Part shown: positions 25,339-35,597 of the stretch, piece by piece
How positions within the stretch are numbered: the first letter of the stretch is position 1
How the letters are laid out: every line of letters begins with the position of its first letter
Source: Pseudomonas promysalinigenes
GTDB taxonomy: Bacteria > Pseudomonadota > Gammaproteobacteria > Pseudomonadales > Pseudomonadaceae
DNA: 64,000 nt
Assembly: GCF_014269025.2 (NCBI RefSeq)
Contig: NZ_CP077094.1
Span: forward strand, 3,224,001 to 3,288,000
Direction: 5' to 3'
Notes under the pieces: generated by a model
What the model was told of the DNA's origin: nothing
The model's input: only the letters and a program-made list of their open reading frames with translations
Database searches by the model: none
Program-made: the position numbers and the translations under genes

Positions 25339-27161
25339 AGCCGACGCATCGCCTGGCCTGCAGCCTGCTGTTCGCCTGCCTGAGCCTGCCCGCGCTGGCC
25401 GCGCCGCAACATGCGCTGACCTTGTACGATGAACCGCCGAAATACCCGGCAGATTTCAAGCACTTCGATTACGTGAACCCTGATGCGCCCAAGGGCGGCA
25501 CGTTTCGCCAGGCCAGCTTTGGCGGGTTCGACAGCCTCAACCCGTTCATCAATAAAGGGGTGCCCGCCGATAACGTTGGCATCATATATGACACCTTGAT
25601 GCGCCAGAGCCTGGACGAGCCGTTCACCGAGTACGGTTTGGTCGCCGGCAAGATCGAAAAAGCCCCTGACAATAGCTGGGTGCGCTTCTATCTAAGGCCC
25701 GAAGCGCGGTTCCACGACGGCCACCCGATGCGCGCTGAGGACGTGGTGTTCACGTTCAACACCCTGATCAAAGACGGCGCACCGCTGTACCGCCAGTACT
25801 ACGGCGATGTCGCCGATGTAGTCGCCGAAGACCCACTGAAAGTGCTGTTCAAATTCAAGCACAACAACAACCGCGAACTGCCGTTGATCCTGGGCCAGTT
25901 ACCAGTGCTGCCCAAGCACTGGTACGAGAACCGCGAGTTCACCCGCGGCAATCTCGAGCCGCCGCTTGGCAGCGGCCCCTACAAGGTCGCCCAGGTCAAG
26001 GCTGGGCGTTCGATACGCTATGAGCGGGTCAAAGACTACTGGGCCAAGGACCTGCCGCTCAACCGAGGCTTCTACAACTTCGACGCCATGACCTTCGATG
26101 TCTACCGTGACAACAACGTGGCTTTGGAGGCATTAAAAGCCGGCGCGTTCGATTATGAGCTTGAAGTCAGCGCCAAGAACTGGGCCACAGCCTATGATGT
26201 GCCCGCCGTGCGCGAGGGGCGCCTGATCAAGGAAGAAATACCCAACGGCAACCCGGTGGGTATGCAAGGTTTCATCTTCAACCTGCGCAAGCCTGTGTTT
26301 CAGGATGTGCGAGTGCGCAAGGCGCTGAGCTTGCTGTTCGACTTCCAGTGGACCAACAAGCAGTTGTTCAACGGCGCGTACATACGCACCGGCAGCTATT
26401 TCGAAAACTCGGAAATGGCCGCAACGGGTCTGCCCTCACCCGCCGAGCTGAAAATCCTCGAACCGCTGCGCGGCAAGGTCCCGGACCAGGTGTTCAGCCA
26501 AGCCTTTGCCAACCCGGTGACCGACGGTAGCGGCATGATCCGCGAGAACCAACGCCAGGCCTATAAGCTGCTCCAGGAGGCCGGTTGGAAGATTGTCGAT
26601 GACAAGATGGTCGACCAGAATGGCAAGCCAGTGAGTATCGAGTTCCTGCTGGCGCAGACTCAGTTCGAGCGCGTGCTGTTGCCGTTCAAGCGAAACCTTG
26701 CCGACCTGGGCATTGGCTTCGAAATACGTCGCGTAGACGTTTCGCAGTACATCAACCGCTTGCGCTCGCGCGACTTCGACATGATCGTCGGCGGTTTCTC
26801 GCAATCCAATTCCCCGGGCAACGAGCAGCGCGAATACTGGAGCAGCGCCGCCGCCGACAACCCCGGCAGCCGCAACTTCATCGGCCTGCGCGACCCGGCA
26901 ATCGACCAGCTGGTAGAAGGGCTGATCAACGCCGACTCCCGCCAGAGCCTGATCGAGCACTGCCGCGCCCTGGATCGCGTGCTGCAATGGGGCTACTACG
27001 TGATACCCAACTGGCACATCAAAACCAACCGTGTGGCCTATTGGAACCACATTGGCCACCCCAAGGTTTCACCCAAGTACGACGTCGGCATCGACACCTG
27101 GTGGATCAAGCCAAACGTGGCCCCGGCGGTCACCGAAGCGCCAACGGATGAGGCCAACTGA
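25335..27161 (+). CDS. Periplasmic peptide-binding protein, YejA type, copy 2 (608 aa)
   Basis: Second family 5 solute-binding protein, with signal peptide ending near [10 protein letters not shown] and the same signature [16 protein letters not shown] as its upstream neighbour. [16 protein letters not shown] marks the conserved ligand-binding fold. It begins inside the previous stop codon (ATGA), so translation is coupled, and yejB starts two bases after its stop. Probably delivers oligopeptides or peptide-like compounds to YejB-YejE-YejF. The two copies are clearly diverged, which suggests different ligand preferences. This copy has the more conventional start and is likely the direct counterpart of E. 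coli YejA. Confidence 0.9.
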   Translation: MKPTHRLACSLLFACLSLPALAAPQHALTLYDEPPKYPADFKHFDYVNPDAPKGGTFRQASFGGFDSLNPFINKGVPADNVGIIYDTLMRQSLDEPFTEYGLVAGKIEKAPDNSWVRFYLRPEARFHDGHPMRAEDVVFTFNTLIKDGAPLYRQYYGDVADVVAEDPLKVLFKFKHNNNRELPLILGQLPVLPKHWYENREFTRGNLEPPLGSGPYKVAQVKAGRSIRYERVKDYWAKDLPLNRGFYNFDAMTFDVYRDNNVALEALKAGAFDYELEVSAKNWATAYDVPAVREGRLIKEEIPNGNPVGMQGFIFNLRKPVFQDVRVRKALSLLFDFQWTNKQLFNGAYIRTGSYFENSEMAATGLPSPAELKILEPLRGKVPDQVFSQAFANPVTDGSGMIRENQRQAYKLLQEAGWKIVDDKMVDQNGKPVSIEFLLAQTQFERVLLPFKRNLADLGIGFEIRRVDVSQYINRLRSRDFDMIVGGFSQSNSPGNEQREYWSSAAADNPGSRNFIGLRDPAIDQLVEGLINADSRQSLIEHCRALDRVLQWGYYVIPNWHIKTNRVAYWNHIGHPKVSPKYDVGIDTWWIKPNVAPAVTEAPTDEAN

Positions 27162-27162
27162 C

Positions 27163-28236
27163 ATGCTGGCATATATCCTGCGCCGCCTGCTGCTGATCAT
27201 CCCTACCCTCTTCGGCATTCTGATCATCAACTTCATCATCGTGCAGGCCGCCCCTGGCGGCCCGGTTGAACAGATGATCGCCAAGCTCGAAGGTTTCGAC
27301 GGTGCCACCAGCCGCATCGCAGGTGGTGGCGCCGAAGTCTCCGTGGCCGGCTCCAACTACCGCGGCGCCCAAGGCCTGGACCCAGCCCTGATCGCCGAAA
27401 TCGAGCACATGTACGGCTTCGACAAGTCGGCGCCCGAGCGCTTGTGGATCATGGTCAAGAACTACGCCACGCTGGATTTTGGCAACAGCTTCTTCCGCGA
27501 TGCCAAGGTCATCGACCTGATCGCCGAGAAGATGCCTGTGTCGATTTCACTGGGGCTGTGGAGCACACTGATCATGTACCTGGTATCGATCCCCCTGGGG
27601 ATCGCCAAGGCAGTGCGTCACGGCAGCCACTTCGATGTCTGGACCAGCTCGGCCATCATCGTCGGCTATGCGATCCCTGCATTCCTGTTCGCGATCCTGC
27701 TGATCGTGCTGTTCGCCGGGGGCAGCTACTTCGACTGGTTCCCGCTGCGGGGGCTGACGTCCAACAACTTCGATGAACTGTCCACCACGGGCAAAGTGCT
27801 CGATTATTTCTGGCATCTGGTACTGCCGATCACCGCTTTGGTCATCGGCAACTTCGCCACCATGACCCTGCTGACCAAGAACAGCTTCCTCGACGAAATC
27901 AACAAACAATACGTGGTCACCGCCAAAGCCAAAGGCCTGAGCCGGCCGCGGGTGCTGTATGGGCATGTGTTCCGCAACGCCATGTTGCTGGTTATCGCCG
28001 GCTTCCCGTCGGCATTCATCGGCATCTTTTTCACAGGGTCATTGCTGATCGAGGTGATATTCAGCCTCGATGGCCTTGGCCTGATGAGTTTCGAAGCGGC
28101 GATCAACCGCGACTACCCGGTGGTCTTCGGCACCTTGTTCATCTTCACCCTGCTAGGGCTGGTGGTGAAATTGATCGGCGACCTGACCTACACCCTGGTC
28201 GATCCACGCATCGACTTCGCCAGCCGGGAGCACTGA
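27163..28236 (+). CDS. yejB: Peptide ABC transporter permease YejB
   Basis: Inner-membrane permease of the DppB/YejB type with an N-terminal helix ([19 protein letters not shown]) and further membrane spans. Its EAA loop reads [20 protein letters not shown], where the ATPase docks. The 357-residue length and the long first periplasmic loop are characteristic of YejB rather than shorter OppB/DppB. The start at 27163 is one base after the upstream stop, and yejE begins after another two bases, so all five genes are one operon. Confidence 0.93.
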   Translation: MLAYILRRLLLIIPTLFGILIINFIIVQAAPGGPVEQMIAKLEGFDGATSRIAGGGAEVSVAGSNYRGAQGLDPALIAEIEHMYGFDKSAPERLWIMVKNYATLDFGNSFFRDAKVIDLIAEKMPVSISLGLWSTLIMYLVSIPLGIAKAVRHGSHFDVWTSSAIIVGYAIPAFLFAILLIVLFAGGSYFDWFPLRGLTSNNFDELSTTGKVLDYFWHLVLPITALVIGNFATMTLLTKNSFLDEINKQYVVTAKAKGLSRPRVLYGHVFRNAMLLVIAGFPSAFIGIFFTGSLLIEVIFSLDGLGLMSFEAAINRDYPVVFGTLFIFTLLGLVVKLIGDLTYTLVDPRIDFASREH

Positions 28237-28237
28237 C

Positions 28238-29257
28238 ATGGCACTGTCCCCCCTCAACCGCCGGCGCTTCGAGCGCTTCAAGGCCAACCGCCGAGGCTGG
28301 TGGTCGCTGTGGCTGTTCCTGATCCTGTTCGGCCTGAGCCTCGGCGCCGAGCTGATCGCCAACGACAAACCCATCGCGGTGCGTTATGAAGGCTCTTGGT
28401 ATTTCCCTGCGTTCAAGCGCTACCCGGAAACCACCTTCGGTGGCGAATTCCCGTTGGAGGCCAACTACAAGAGCCCGTACATCCGCGACCTGCTGGAGAA
28501 AAAAGACAGCCTGGTAATTTGGGCGCCCATTCCATTCAGCTACCAGAGCATCAACTACGACCTGCGTGTACCAGCCCCGGCGCCGCCCTCCACCGACAAC
28601 TGGCTGGGCACAGACGACCAGGGCCGGGATGTGCTGGCGCGGGTGATCTACGGTTTCCGCGTCTCGGTCCTGTTCGCCCTTACCCTGACCGTGCTGAGTT
28701 CCATCATCGGGGTCATTGCCGGTGCCTTGCAGGGGTTCTACGGCGGCTGGGTGGATCTGGCGGGGCAGCGCTTTCTGGAAATCTGGTCCGGCCTGCCGGT
28801 GCTGTATCTGCTGATCATTCTTGCCAGTTTCGTGCAACCCAACTTCTGGTGGCTGCTGGGCATCATGCTGCTGTTCTCGTGGATGAGCCTGGTCGATGTG
28901 GTGCGCGCTGAATTTCTGCGCGGGCGCAACCTGGAATACGTGCGCGCGGCCCGCGCCCTGGGCATGCGCAATGGCGCGATCATGTACCGGCACATCCTGC
29001 CCAACGCCATGATTTCCACCATGACCTTCATGCCATTCATCCTCACCGGAGCCATCGGCACCCTGACCGCGCTGGACTTCCTCGGCTTCGGCCTACCGCC
29101 GGGCGCACCGTCGCTTGGGGAGCTGGTGGCACAAGGCAAGTCCAATCTGCAAGCCCCGTGGTTGGGTATCAGCGCCTTCGCCGTGCTGGCGATCATGTTG
29201 AGCCTGCTGGTGTTCATCGGCGAATCCGCCCGCGATGCCTTCGACCCGAGGAAATGA
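28238..29257 (+). CDS. yejE: Peptide ABC transporter permease YejE
   Basis: Second inner-membrane permease of the importer (339 aa). An N-terminal cytoplasmic stretch rich in arginine (LNRRRFERFKANRRGWW) precedes the first helix. A large periplasmic loop follows with LGTDDQGRDVLARVIYG, the OppC-type motif, and the EAA loop is RAARALGMRNGAIMYRHILP. It partners YejB to form the channel. It ends one base before the yejF start. Confidence 0.93.
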   Translation: MALSPLNRRRFERFKANRRGWWSLWLFLILFGLSLGAELIANDKPIAVRYEGSWYFPAFKRYPETTFGGEFPLEANYKSPYIRDLLEKKDSLVIWAPIPFSYQSINYDLRVPAPAPPSTDNWLGTDDQGRDVLARVIYGFRVSVLFALTLTVLSSIIGVIAGALQGFYGGWVDLAGQRFLEIWSGLPVLYLLIILASFVQPNFWWLLGIMLLFSWMSLVDVVRAEFLRGRNLEYVRAARALGMRNGAIMYRHILPNAMISTMTFMPFILTGAIGTLTALDFLGFGLPPGAPSLGELVAQGKSNLQAPWLGISAFAVLAIMLSLLVFIGESARDAFDPRK

Positions 29258-29258
29258 A

Positions 29259-30854
29259 ATGAGCGAACAGAACCTGATCGAAGTGCGCGACCTGGCCGTG
29301 GAGTTTGTCACCGGCGAGCAGGTCAACCGTGTGGTCGACGGCATCAGCTTCGACATCCGCAAGGGTGAAACCCTGGCGCTGGTCGGCGAAAGCGGTTCGG
29401 GTAAATCGGTGACCGCGCATTCGATCCTGCGCCTTTTGCCCTACCCGCTTGCCCGTCACCCTGGCGGCAGCATTGGCTACGAAGGCAAAGACCTGCTTAA
29501 GCAAAGCGAAAAGACCATGCAGCGCATTCGTGGCGACCGCATCGCGATGATTTTCCAGGAGCCGATGACCTCGTTGAACCCGCTGCATAGCATCGAAAAG
29601 CAGATCAACGAGATCCTGCTGTTGCATAAAGGCCTGACCGGCAAGCAAGCCACCGCACGAACCCTGGAACTGCTGGAAATGGTCGGTATCCCCGAACCGC
29701 ATAAACGCCTCAAGGCGTTACCCCATGAGCTTTCAGGCGGCCAGCGTCAGCGGGTGATGATTGCCATGGCGCTGGCCAACGAGCCCGAGCTGCTGATTGC
29801 CGACGAACCCACCACAGCGCTCGATGTGACTGTGCAGCTGAAGATTCTCGAGCTGCTCAAGCAACTGCAAGCGCGCCTGGGCATGGCATTGCTGTTAATC
29901 AGCCACGACCTCAACCTGGTGCGGCGCATTGCCCACCGGGTGTGCGTGATGCAGCGCGGGCAGATTGTCGAACAGGCTGAGTGCGCGACCCTGTTCAGTG
30001 CGCCACAGCACCCCTACACGCAAATGCTGATCAACGCCGAGCCTAGCGGGCTGCCTGCGCACAATCCAGTTGGCGCGCCTTTACTGGAGGTCGAAGACCT
30101 GAAGGTGTGGTTCCCGATCAAAAAGGGCCTGTTGCGTAAGACGGTTGACCACGTAAAGGCAGTGGACGGCGTCAACTTCAGCCTGCCACAAGGGCAGACG
30201 TTGGGAATCGTCGGTGAGTCCGGGTCGGGCAAATCGACGCTGGGTCTGGCGATCTTGCGCCTGATCTCCAGTCAGGGCGGCATTCGTTTCCACGGTCAGC
30301 AACTGCAAGGGCTCAACCAGAAACAGGTACGTCCACTGCGCCGAGAGATGCAGGTGGTGTTCCAGGACCCATTCGGCAGCTTGAGCCCGCGCATGTGTGT
30401 GGCGGACATCGTCGGCGAGGGGCTACGGATTCACAAGATCGGCACGCCTGCCGAGCAGCAAGCCGCGATCACTGCGGCGCTGGAAGAAGTGGGCCTGGAC
30501 CCGAGCACCCGCCACCGCTACCCGCATGAGTTTTCTGGCGGCCAGCGCCAGCGTATCGCCATCGCCAGAGCATTGGTATTGAAACCAGCCCTCATCCTGC
30601 TGGATGAGCCGACTTCGGCACTGGACCGCACGGTGCAGCGGCAGGTGGTGGAGTTGCTGCGCAATCTGCAGCACAAGTACAACCTGACTTATCTGTTCAT
30701 CAGCCATGACCTGGCGGTGGTGAAAGCATTGAGCCACCAGTTGATGGTGATCAAGCACGGGCATGTGGTGGAGCAAGGGGATGCGCAAACTATCTTCCAT
30801 GCCCCGCAGCACGCGTACACGCAGCAACTGCTGGAAGCGGCTTTCTTGAGCTAG
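29259..30854 (+). CDS. yejF: Peptide ABC transporter ATPase YejF, fused double domain
   Basis: Cytoplasmic ATPase with two full ABC domains (531 aa). Both have Walker A (GESGSGKS twice), signature (LSGGQRQRV and FSGGQRQRI) and Walker B ([12 protein letters not shown] and [12 protein letters not shown]), so both sites should be active, unlike systems with separate OppD and OppF subunits. The start at 29259 follows GAGGAAATGAA. Last gene of the five-gene importer operon. No clear terminator; a 31-bp dyad at 30896 may belong to the next gene. Confidence 0.94.
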   Translation: MSEQNLIEVRDLAVEFVTGEQVNRVVDGISFDIRKGETLALVGESGSGKSVTAHSILRLLPYPLARHPGGSIGYEGKDLLKQSEKTMQRIRGDRIAMIFQEPMTSLNPLHSIEKQINEILLLHKGLTGKQATARTLELLEMVGIPEPHKRLKALPHELSGGQRQRVMIAMALANEPELLIADEPTTALDVTVQLKILELLKQLQARLGMALLLISHDLNLVRRIAHRVCVMQRGQIVEQAECATLFSAPQHPYTQMLINAEPSGLPAHNPVGAPLLEVEDLKVWFPIKKGLLRKTVDHVKAVDGVNFSLPQGQTLGIVGESGSGKSTLGLAILRLISSQGGIRFHGQQLQGLNQKQVRPLRREMQVVFQDPFGSLSPRMCVADIVGEGLRIHKIGTPAEQQAAITAALEEVGLDPSTRHRYPHEFSGGQRQRIAIARALVLKPALILLDEPTSALDRTVQRQVVELLRNLQHKYNLTYLFISHDLAVVKALSHQLMVIKHGHVVEQGDAQTIFHAPQHAYTQQLLEAAFLS

Positions 30855-30895
30855 AGCAGGCACGTGACGGTGTTTAGGGGTTGGCAGGTGGATGG

Positions 30896-30926
30896 CAATC
30901 GTTGTCAGAATTTCTGATCACGATTG
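30896..30926. promoter_or_regulatory. 31-bp dyad upstream of the kinase-aminotransferase fusion gene
   Basis: The arms CAATCGTTGTCAGAA and TTCTGATCACGATTG match at 13 of 15 positions around a single central T (30911), with CAATCGT/ACGATTG and TCAGAA/TTCTGA perfect. A long symmetric site with a one-base centre suits a dimeric or tetrameric regulator better than an RNA hairpin. It lies 69 bp before the start at 30995. A smaller hairpin CGGGCA/TGCCCG follows at 30947-30965. The LysR at 33986 is a possible but unproved ligand. Confidence 0.5.
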
Positions 30927-30994
30927 TCTTTCATCATCAGCCAGATCGGGCATAAATTCTGCCCGGTCAACTCCCTGCAGCAACGGTAGAATCC

Positions 30995-33922
30995 ATGCCT
31001 AGCCAACAACAGCCCACGTCCCCTGCCCTCGACACGTTGATCCAGCGCTCAGGCCTGCCCAGCCCGTCGCTTAGCCAAGCCCAGGCGCATGCGCTACTGC
31101 AGGCGCAGTATGGTCTGGCGGGCGAACTGTCATCGCTGGGCAGCCAGCAAGACCTGAACCTGCGCGTGGATGCGCCTGAAGGTCGCTTCGTGCTCAAAGC
31201 CTGCCACGCCAGCTATGCCCAGGTCGAATTGCAGGCACAGCATGCCGCCCTGGCCTACCTGCACGATCAGGGCCTGCCAGTGCCAGCGGTGCAAGCAGCG
31301 CAAACTGGCGAAAACTTGCTGGCAGTGGAGATCGAAGGCCAACCCCTGCGGGTACGCCTGCTCGACTACATCGATGGCCAGCCGTTGACCCGCCTCAAAC
31401 ACATGCCGCAACGCCTGATGGCCGAACTGGGCGCGCTGTGCGCACGCCTTGACAAAGCCTTGGTCGGGTTCGACCACCCAGGCCTTGAACGTACCCTGCA
31501 GTGGGATCCTCGCCACGCCCAGGCGCTGATCGCGCATCTACTGCCAGTGCTGCAAGATGCCGGGCAACGCTTGCGCGTCGAGCAAGCCACACGCTTGGCC
31601 AGCGAGCACCTGGCCCCATTGGCTGATCTGCTGCCGACCCAAGCGGTGCACTTGGACATCACCGATGACAACACCGTCTGGGCCCGCGACCAGCAGCGCC
31701 AATGGCAACTGCAGGGGGTGATCGACTTTGGCGACCTGTCGCGTACCTGGCGCGTGGCCGACCTATCGGTGACCTGCTCAGCCTTACTGCACCATGCAGA
31801 AGGCGACCCGCTGCGCATTCTGCCCGCAGTCAGCGCCTACCAGGCGCTCAACCCACTGACCGAAGCCGAACTGCGCGCGCTATGGCCAATGGTGCTCAAC
31901 CGTGCCGCGGTGCTAGTGCTGAGCAGCGCGCAACAACTGGCCGTGGACCCCGGCAACGAATACACCCGCGCCAACGTCGCCCATGAGTGGCAAATCTTCG
32001 ATACCGCCACCGCCGTGCCTCTGAGCCTTATGCAAGCGGCGATTCTCCAGGCTGCTGGCCTCAAGACGGACACTGTAGAGTTCAGCGCCTGCCTACCTTT
32101 ACTGCCTGAACTGGCAGGCAAGCCCGTCAACCGCATCGACCTGAGCGTGCTCAGCCGCCATTACGAAGCCGGGAACTGGGAGCAGGCGGGCTTTGACCAG
32201 CATCTGCTTGCCACGCAGCCGGCACCGGCCTGCACCCTGCATGGGCAATACCGCCTGTCACAAACCCACATCGACCGCGCCGAAGAACCCGCCACGTGCG
32301 CCCTGGGCGTAGACCTGCATGTGCCCTTTGGCCAGCGCATACAGGCGCCCGCAGCGGGTACCTGGCATCACCACAGCGGTGGACGCGGCTGCTTGCGCAC
32401 ACCGAACTGGGCCCTTTGGTTGCAGGGTTTGGAAGGCGCCCTTGCCGATGGCCAGGCAGTTGCGCCTGGGCAATCCCTGGGCACTAGCGCCGGCTTGCTG
32501 AGTGTGCAGCTGTGTCTGGACACGCACCTAGAACCGCCGTTTTTCGCCACGCCTTCGCAAGCCGCTGCCTGGCTGGCGCTATGCCCGTCGCCAGCGGTAC
32601 TACTGGGCATCGATTGTAATGCTGAGCCGTTGCCCGACCCACAGGCCCTTCTGGCCCGGCGCGACGCCAGCTTTGCCCGCTCGCAGAAACACTATTATGA
32701 ACAACCGCCACAGATCGAGCGCGGCTGGCGCAACTACCTGATCGACATGCAAGGACGCTCCTACCTGGACATGCTCAACAACGTCGCAGTGCTGGGGCAC
32801 GGACACCCGCGCATGGTCGCCGAATCTGCGCGCCAATGGTCACTGCTCAACACCAACTCGCGTTTCCATTACGCTGCCATCACCGAGTTCTCCGAACGCC
32901 TGCTCGAACTGGCCCCTGAGGGCTTCGACCGGGTCTTCATGGTCAACAGCGGCACCGAGGCCAATGACCTGGCCATCCGCCTGGCATGGGCCTACAGCGG
33001 CGGCCGCGACCTGCTTAGCGTACTGGAGGCTTACCACGGCTGGTCGGTGGCCACCGACGCCATTTCCACCTCCATCGCCGACAACCCGCAGGCTCTGGAA
33101 ACCCGACCGGACTGGGTACACCCAGTAGAGGCGCCGAACACCTTTCGCGGGCGCTTGCGTGGGCCCGACACTGCCGAGGGCTACCTGCGCGACGTCGACG
33201 CCAAGCTGGCCGAGCTCGATGGCCGTGGCCGCCAGTTGGCCGGCATCATCTGCGAGCCCGTTTACGGCAATGCTGGCGGTATCTCGCTACCGGCCGGTTA
33301 CCTGCGCGGGGCCTATGCCAAGGTTCGCGCCCGCGGCGGGGTATGCATCGCCGACGAGGTACAGGTGGGCTACGGCCGCCTAGGCGAGTACTTCTGGGGC
33401 TTTGAGGAACAGGGCGTGGTGCCGGACATCATCACCATGGCCAAGGGCATGGGCAACGGCCAGCCGCTGGGTGTGGTGATCACCCGCCGCGAGATTGCCG
33501 AGGCACTGGAAGCGGAGGGCTATTTCTTTTCATCGGCCGGCGGCAGCCCGGTCAGTTGCCGCATCGGCATGGCGGTACTGGACGTGATGCAGGAAGAAGG
33601 CCTGTGGGACAACGCTCGCGACACTGGCCGCTATTTCAAGGCGCGCCTGCAGGCACTGGTAGGCAAGCACCCGCTGGCCGGTGCCGCCCACGGCTCGGGG
33701 TTCTACCTGGGCCTGGAGCTGGTACGCGACCGGGAAACCCTGGAGCCTGCAACCGAGGAAACCATGGCGCTTTGCGACCGCCTGCGTGAGCTGGGGATCT
33801 TCATGCAGCCGACTGGCGACCACTTGAACATTCTCAAGATCAAGCCGCCCATGTGTACCACTCGCGCCAGCGTCGATTATTTCGTCGACAGCATCGACCG
33901 TGTGTTGAGCGAAGGTCTGTAA
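30995..33922 (+). CDS. Fusion: APH-type kinase, degenerate M23 region, class III aminotransferase/phospho-lyase (975 aa)
   Basis: Three parts in one cytoplasmic protein. Residues ~30-300 form an aminoglycoside-phosphotransferase-like kinase with VHLDITDDN (His219, Asp221, Asn226) and VIDFGDLSR. Residues ~430-515 look like a peptidase M23 fold (LGVDLHVPFGQRIQAPAAG), but the first metal histidine is replaced (CALGVDL) and the HxH motif reads LSVQ, so zinc binding is lost. Residues ~545-970 are a class III PLP enzyme with Lys817 in TMAKGMGNGQPLG and IADEVQVGYGR. Human hydroxylysine kinase and the AGXT2L phospho-lyases are separate counterparts of the two ends. I infer phosphorylation of an amino alcohol or hydroxylysine-like compound followed by elimination and deamination; a plain transaminase is the alternative. 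Confidence 0.85.
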   Translation: MPSQQQPTSPALDTLIQRSGLPSPSLSQAQAHALLQAQYGLAGELSSLGSQQDLNLRVDAPEGRFVLKACHASYAQVELQAQHAALAYLHDQGLPVPAVQAAQTGENLLAVEIEGQPLRVRLLDYIDGQPLTRLKHMPQRLMAELGALCARLDKALVGFDHPGLERTLQWDPRHAQALIAHLLPVLQDAGQRLRVEQATRLASEHLAPLADLLPTQAVHLDITDDNTVWARDQQRQWQLQGVIDFGDLSRTWRVADLSVTCSALLHHAEGDPLRILPAVSAYQALNPLTEAELRALWPMVLNRAAVLVLSSAQQLAVDPGNEYTRANVAHEWQIFDTATAVPLSLMQAAILQAAGLKTDTVEFSACLPLLPELAGKPVNRIDLSVLSRHYEAGNWEQAGFDQHLLATQPAPACTLHGQYRLSQTHIDRAEEPATCALGVDLHVPFGQRIQAPAAGTWHHHSGGRGCLRTPNWALWLQGLEGALADGQAVAPGQSLGTSAGLLSVQLCLDTHLEPPFFATPSQAAAWLALCPSPAVLLGIDCNAEPLPDPQALLARRDASFARSQKHYYEQPPQIERGWRNYLIDMQGRSYLDMLNNVAVLGHGHPRMVAESARQWSLLNTNSRFHYAAITEFSERLLELAPEGFDRVFMVNSGTEANDLAIRLAWAYSGGRDLLSVLEAYHGWSVATDAISTSIADNPQALETRPDWVHPVEAPNTFRGRLRGPDTAEGYLRDVDAKLAELDGRGRQLAGIICEPVYGNAGGISLPAGYLRGAYAKVRARGGVCIADEVQVGYGRLGEYFWGFEEQGVVPDIITMAKGMGNGQPLGVVITRREIAEALEAEGYFFSSAGGSPVSCRIGMAVLDVMQEEGLWDNARDTGRYFKARLQALVGKHPLAGAAHGSGFYLGLELVRDRETLEPATEETMALCDRLRELGIFMQPTGDHLNILKIKPPMCTTRASVDYFVDSIDRVLSEGL

Positions 33923-33985
33923 GGGGGCTGTCAACCGGGCCGTGCAGTGTTCATACTTTCCGGCCCTTGCTCAAGGTTTGCGCCC

Positions 33986-34891
33986 ATGGCATTTAGCAGC
34001 GACTCCCTGGCCATTTTCCTCGCCGTCCTGGAAGCGGGCTCATTCTCAGCGGCAGCACGCAAATTGGGGCGCGTGCCGTCGGCGGTGAGCATGGCCATCG
34101 CGCAACTGGAGGCCGAACTGGACCTGCCGCTGTTCGACCGAGCCACACGCAAGGCGCTGCCCACCAGCGCCGCCTTGGCCTTGGAGCCACAGGCGCGGCA
34201 GGTCATCTGCCAGCTAAACCTGCTCGATGCACAAGCCCTGCAACTACATCAGGGGCTGGAAAAGCGCCTGACCATCGCCATGGCCCCAGAGCTGCAGACC
34301 GGCCGCTGGAGCCAGCCGTTGGAAGTACTGGCCAAGGAGTTTCCAAGCCTTGAAGTCGAAGTGCGCTCGGCGACTCAAACCGAAGCAGTGCGTTTGCTGC
34401 ATGACGGCAGTGTGCAGCTGGCACTGGTGTTCGAGCGCCCTGGTATCGACGAGCGCGAATCATTTCTCGAAGCTGGCAGCCAGCTGCTGGTGGCCGTGGC
34501 CTCGCCACGCCACCCCGCCGGCAACAACAGCGGCACGCCACTGCCAGAGGAAGCCTTCGCCGAACAGCGCCAGATCATCGTGGCCTCCGGCAAGGCCACC
34601 GGCTCCGACCCGCGCATGGTGCTGTCGCGGCGGATATGGTTGACCGACAGCTACCTGGCGACTTTGGACCTGGTGCAGTCCGGGCTGGGTTGGGCCTATC
34701 TGCCACAGCCGTTGGTCGAGCCATTGATCGCCTCAGGAGCGCTGGCTGAAGTGCGCTTTGACAACATGGCCAGTCGCTTGCGGCTGTGGGTCGACATCAT
34801 TTGGCTCAAGCCACGACCCTTGGGCTTGGGTGCGCGGCGTTATCTTGAGGTGATGCGCCAGCTGTTCGAAACGGAACCGGCCAGGGCCTGA
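33986..34891 (+). CDS. LysR-family transcriptional regulator (301 aa)
   Basis: LysR-type regulator with the N-terminal helix-turn-helix (GSFSAAARKLGRVPSAVSMAI) and a periplasmic-binding-like effector domain. The start at 33986 has AAGG about 10 bases upstream; the longer frame begins near the previous stop and lacks the usual LysR opening. It lies 63 bp after the kinase-aminotransferase gene on the same strand and may regulate it, or may regulate an unrelated gene. Its stop is only 7 bp from the convergent kdpE stop. Effector unknown. Confidence 0.85.
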   Translation: MAFSSDSLAIFLAVLEAGSFSAAARKLGRVPSAVSMAIAQLEAELDLPLFDRATRKALPTSAALALEPQARQVICQLNLLDAQALQLHQGLEKRLTIAMAPELQTGRWSQPLEVLAKEFPSLEVEVRSATQTEAVRLLHDGSVQLALVFERPGIDERESFLEAGSQLLVAVASPRHPAGNNSGTPLPEEAFAEQRQIIVASGKATGSDPRMVLSRRIWLTDSYLATLDLVQSGLGWAYLPQPLVEPLIASGALAEVRFDNMASRLRLWVDIIWLKPRPLGLGARRYLEVMRQLFETEPARA

Positions 34892-34898
34892 GGCGCAA

Positions 34899-35597
34899 TC
34901 AAGCCGCAGTTGGCGCGACCAATCGATACCCCACGCCGGCTTCGGTGATGATGAACCGCGGCGCGGTGGGGTCATCGCCGAGCTTGTGCCGCAAGTGCCC
35001 CACCACAATCCGCAGGTAGTGGGTGTCGTCGACGTGGGTGGGCCCCCAGATGTCCTTGAGCAATTGCTGCTGGGTGATCACCCTCCCCGGGTGCCCGGCC
35101 AATTGCGCCAGCAAGGCATACTCTTTGCGCGTCAGGGCGATTTCCACGCCATCGAGAGTGACTTTGCGAAAAGCGAAATCCACGCGCAAAGGGCCAAAGC
35201 TGACCGCCACTTCACTGCCGCCCGACTGCGGCACCTGGCGCAGCAGCGCCCGCACCCGGGCCAGAAACTCCTGGATGCCGAAGGGCTTGGTCACATAGTC
35301 ATTGGCGCCACCATCGAGCGCATCGACCTTCTGGACTTCGCTGGCCCGCACCGACAATACCAGCACCGGCACGGCGCTCCACTCACGCAACTCACGCAGC
35401 ACCTGCTGCCCGTCCATGTCCGGCAAACCCAGGTCGAGCACCACCAGGTCTGGCCTGGCCAACGCAGCCTGCGCCAGGCCTTCGCTGCCGGTGGCGGCCT
35501 CGATCACCTTGTAACCCTGGGAGCTGAGGCTAATACGCAGGAACTTGCGGATCTGCGGTTCGTCGTCGATGACCAATAAGGTGGCGGACTGGCTCAT
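34899..35597 (-). CDS. kdpE: Response regulator KdpE
   Basis: OmpR-type response regulator (232 aa) that activates kdpFABC under potassium limitation. The receiver has the acidic pair in VIDDEPQIRK and the phosphoacceptor Asp in VLDLGLPDMDG, with the conserved lysine in VTKPFG. The C-terminal winged helix carries LTRKEYALL and HYLRIVVGHLRHKLGDDP. It overlaps kdpD by four bases (ATGA), so the pair is cotranslated. Confidence 0.96.
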   Translation of the reverse strand: MSQSATLLVIDDEPQIRKFLRISLSSQGYKVIEAATGSEGLAQAALARPDLVVLDLGLPDMDGQQVLRELREWSAVPVLVLSVRASEVQKVDALDGGANDYVTKPFGIQEFLARVRALLRQVPQSGGSEVAVSFGPLRVDFAFRKVTLDGVEIALTRKEYALLAQLAGHPGRVITQQQLLKDIWGPTHVDDTHYLRIVVGHLRHKLGDDPTAPRFIITEAGVGYRLVAPTAA

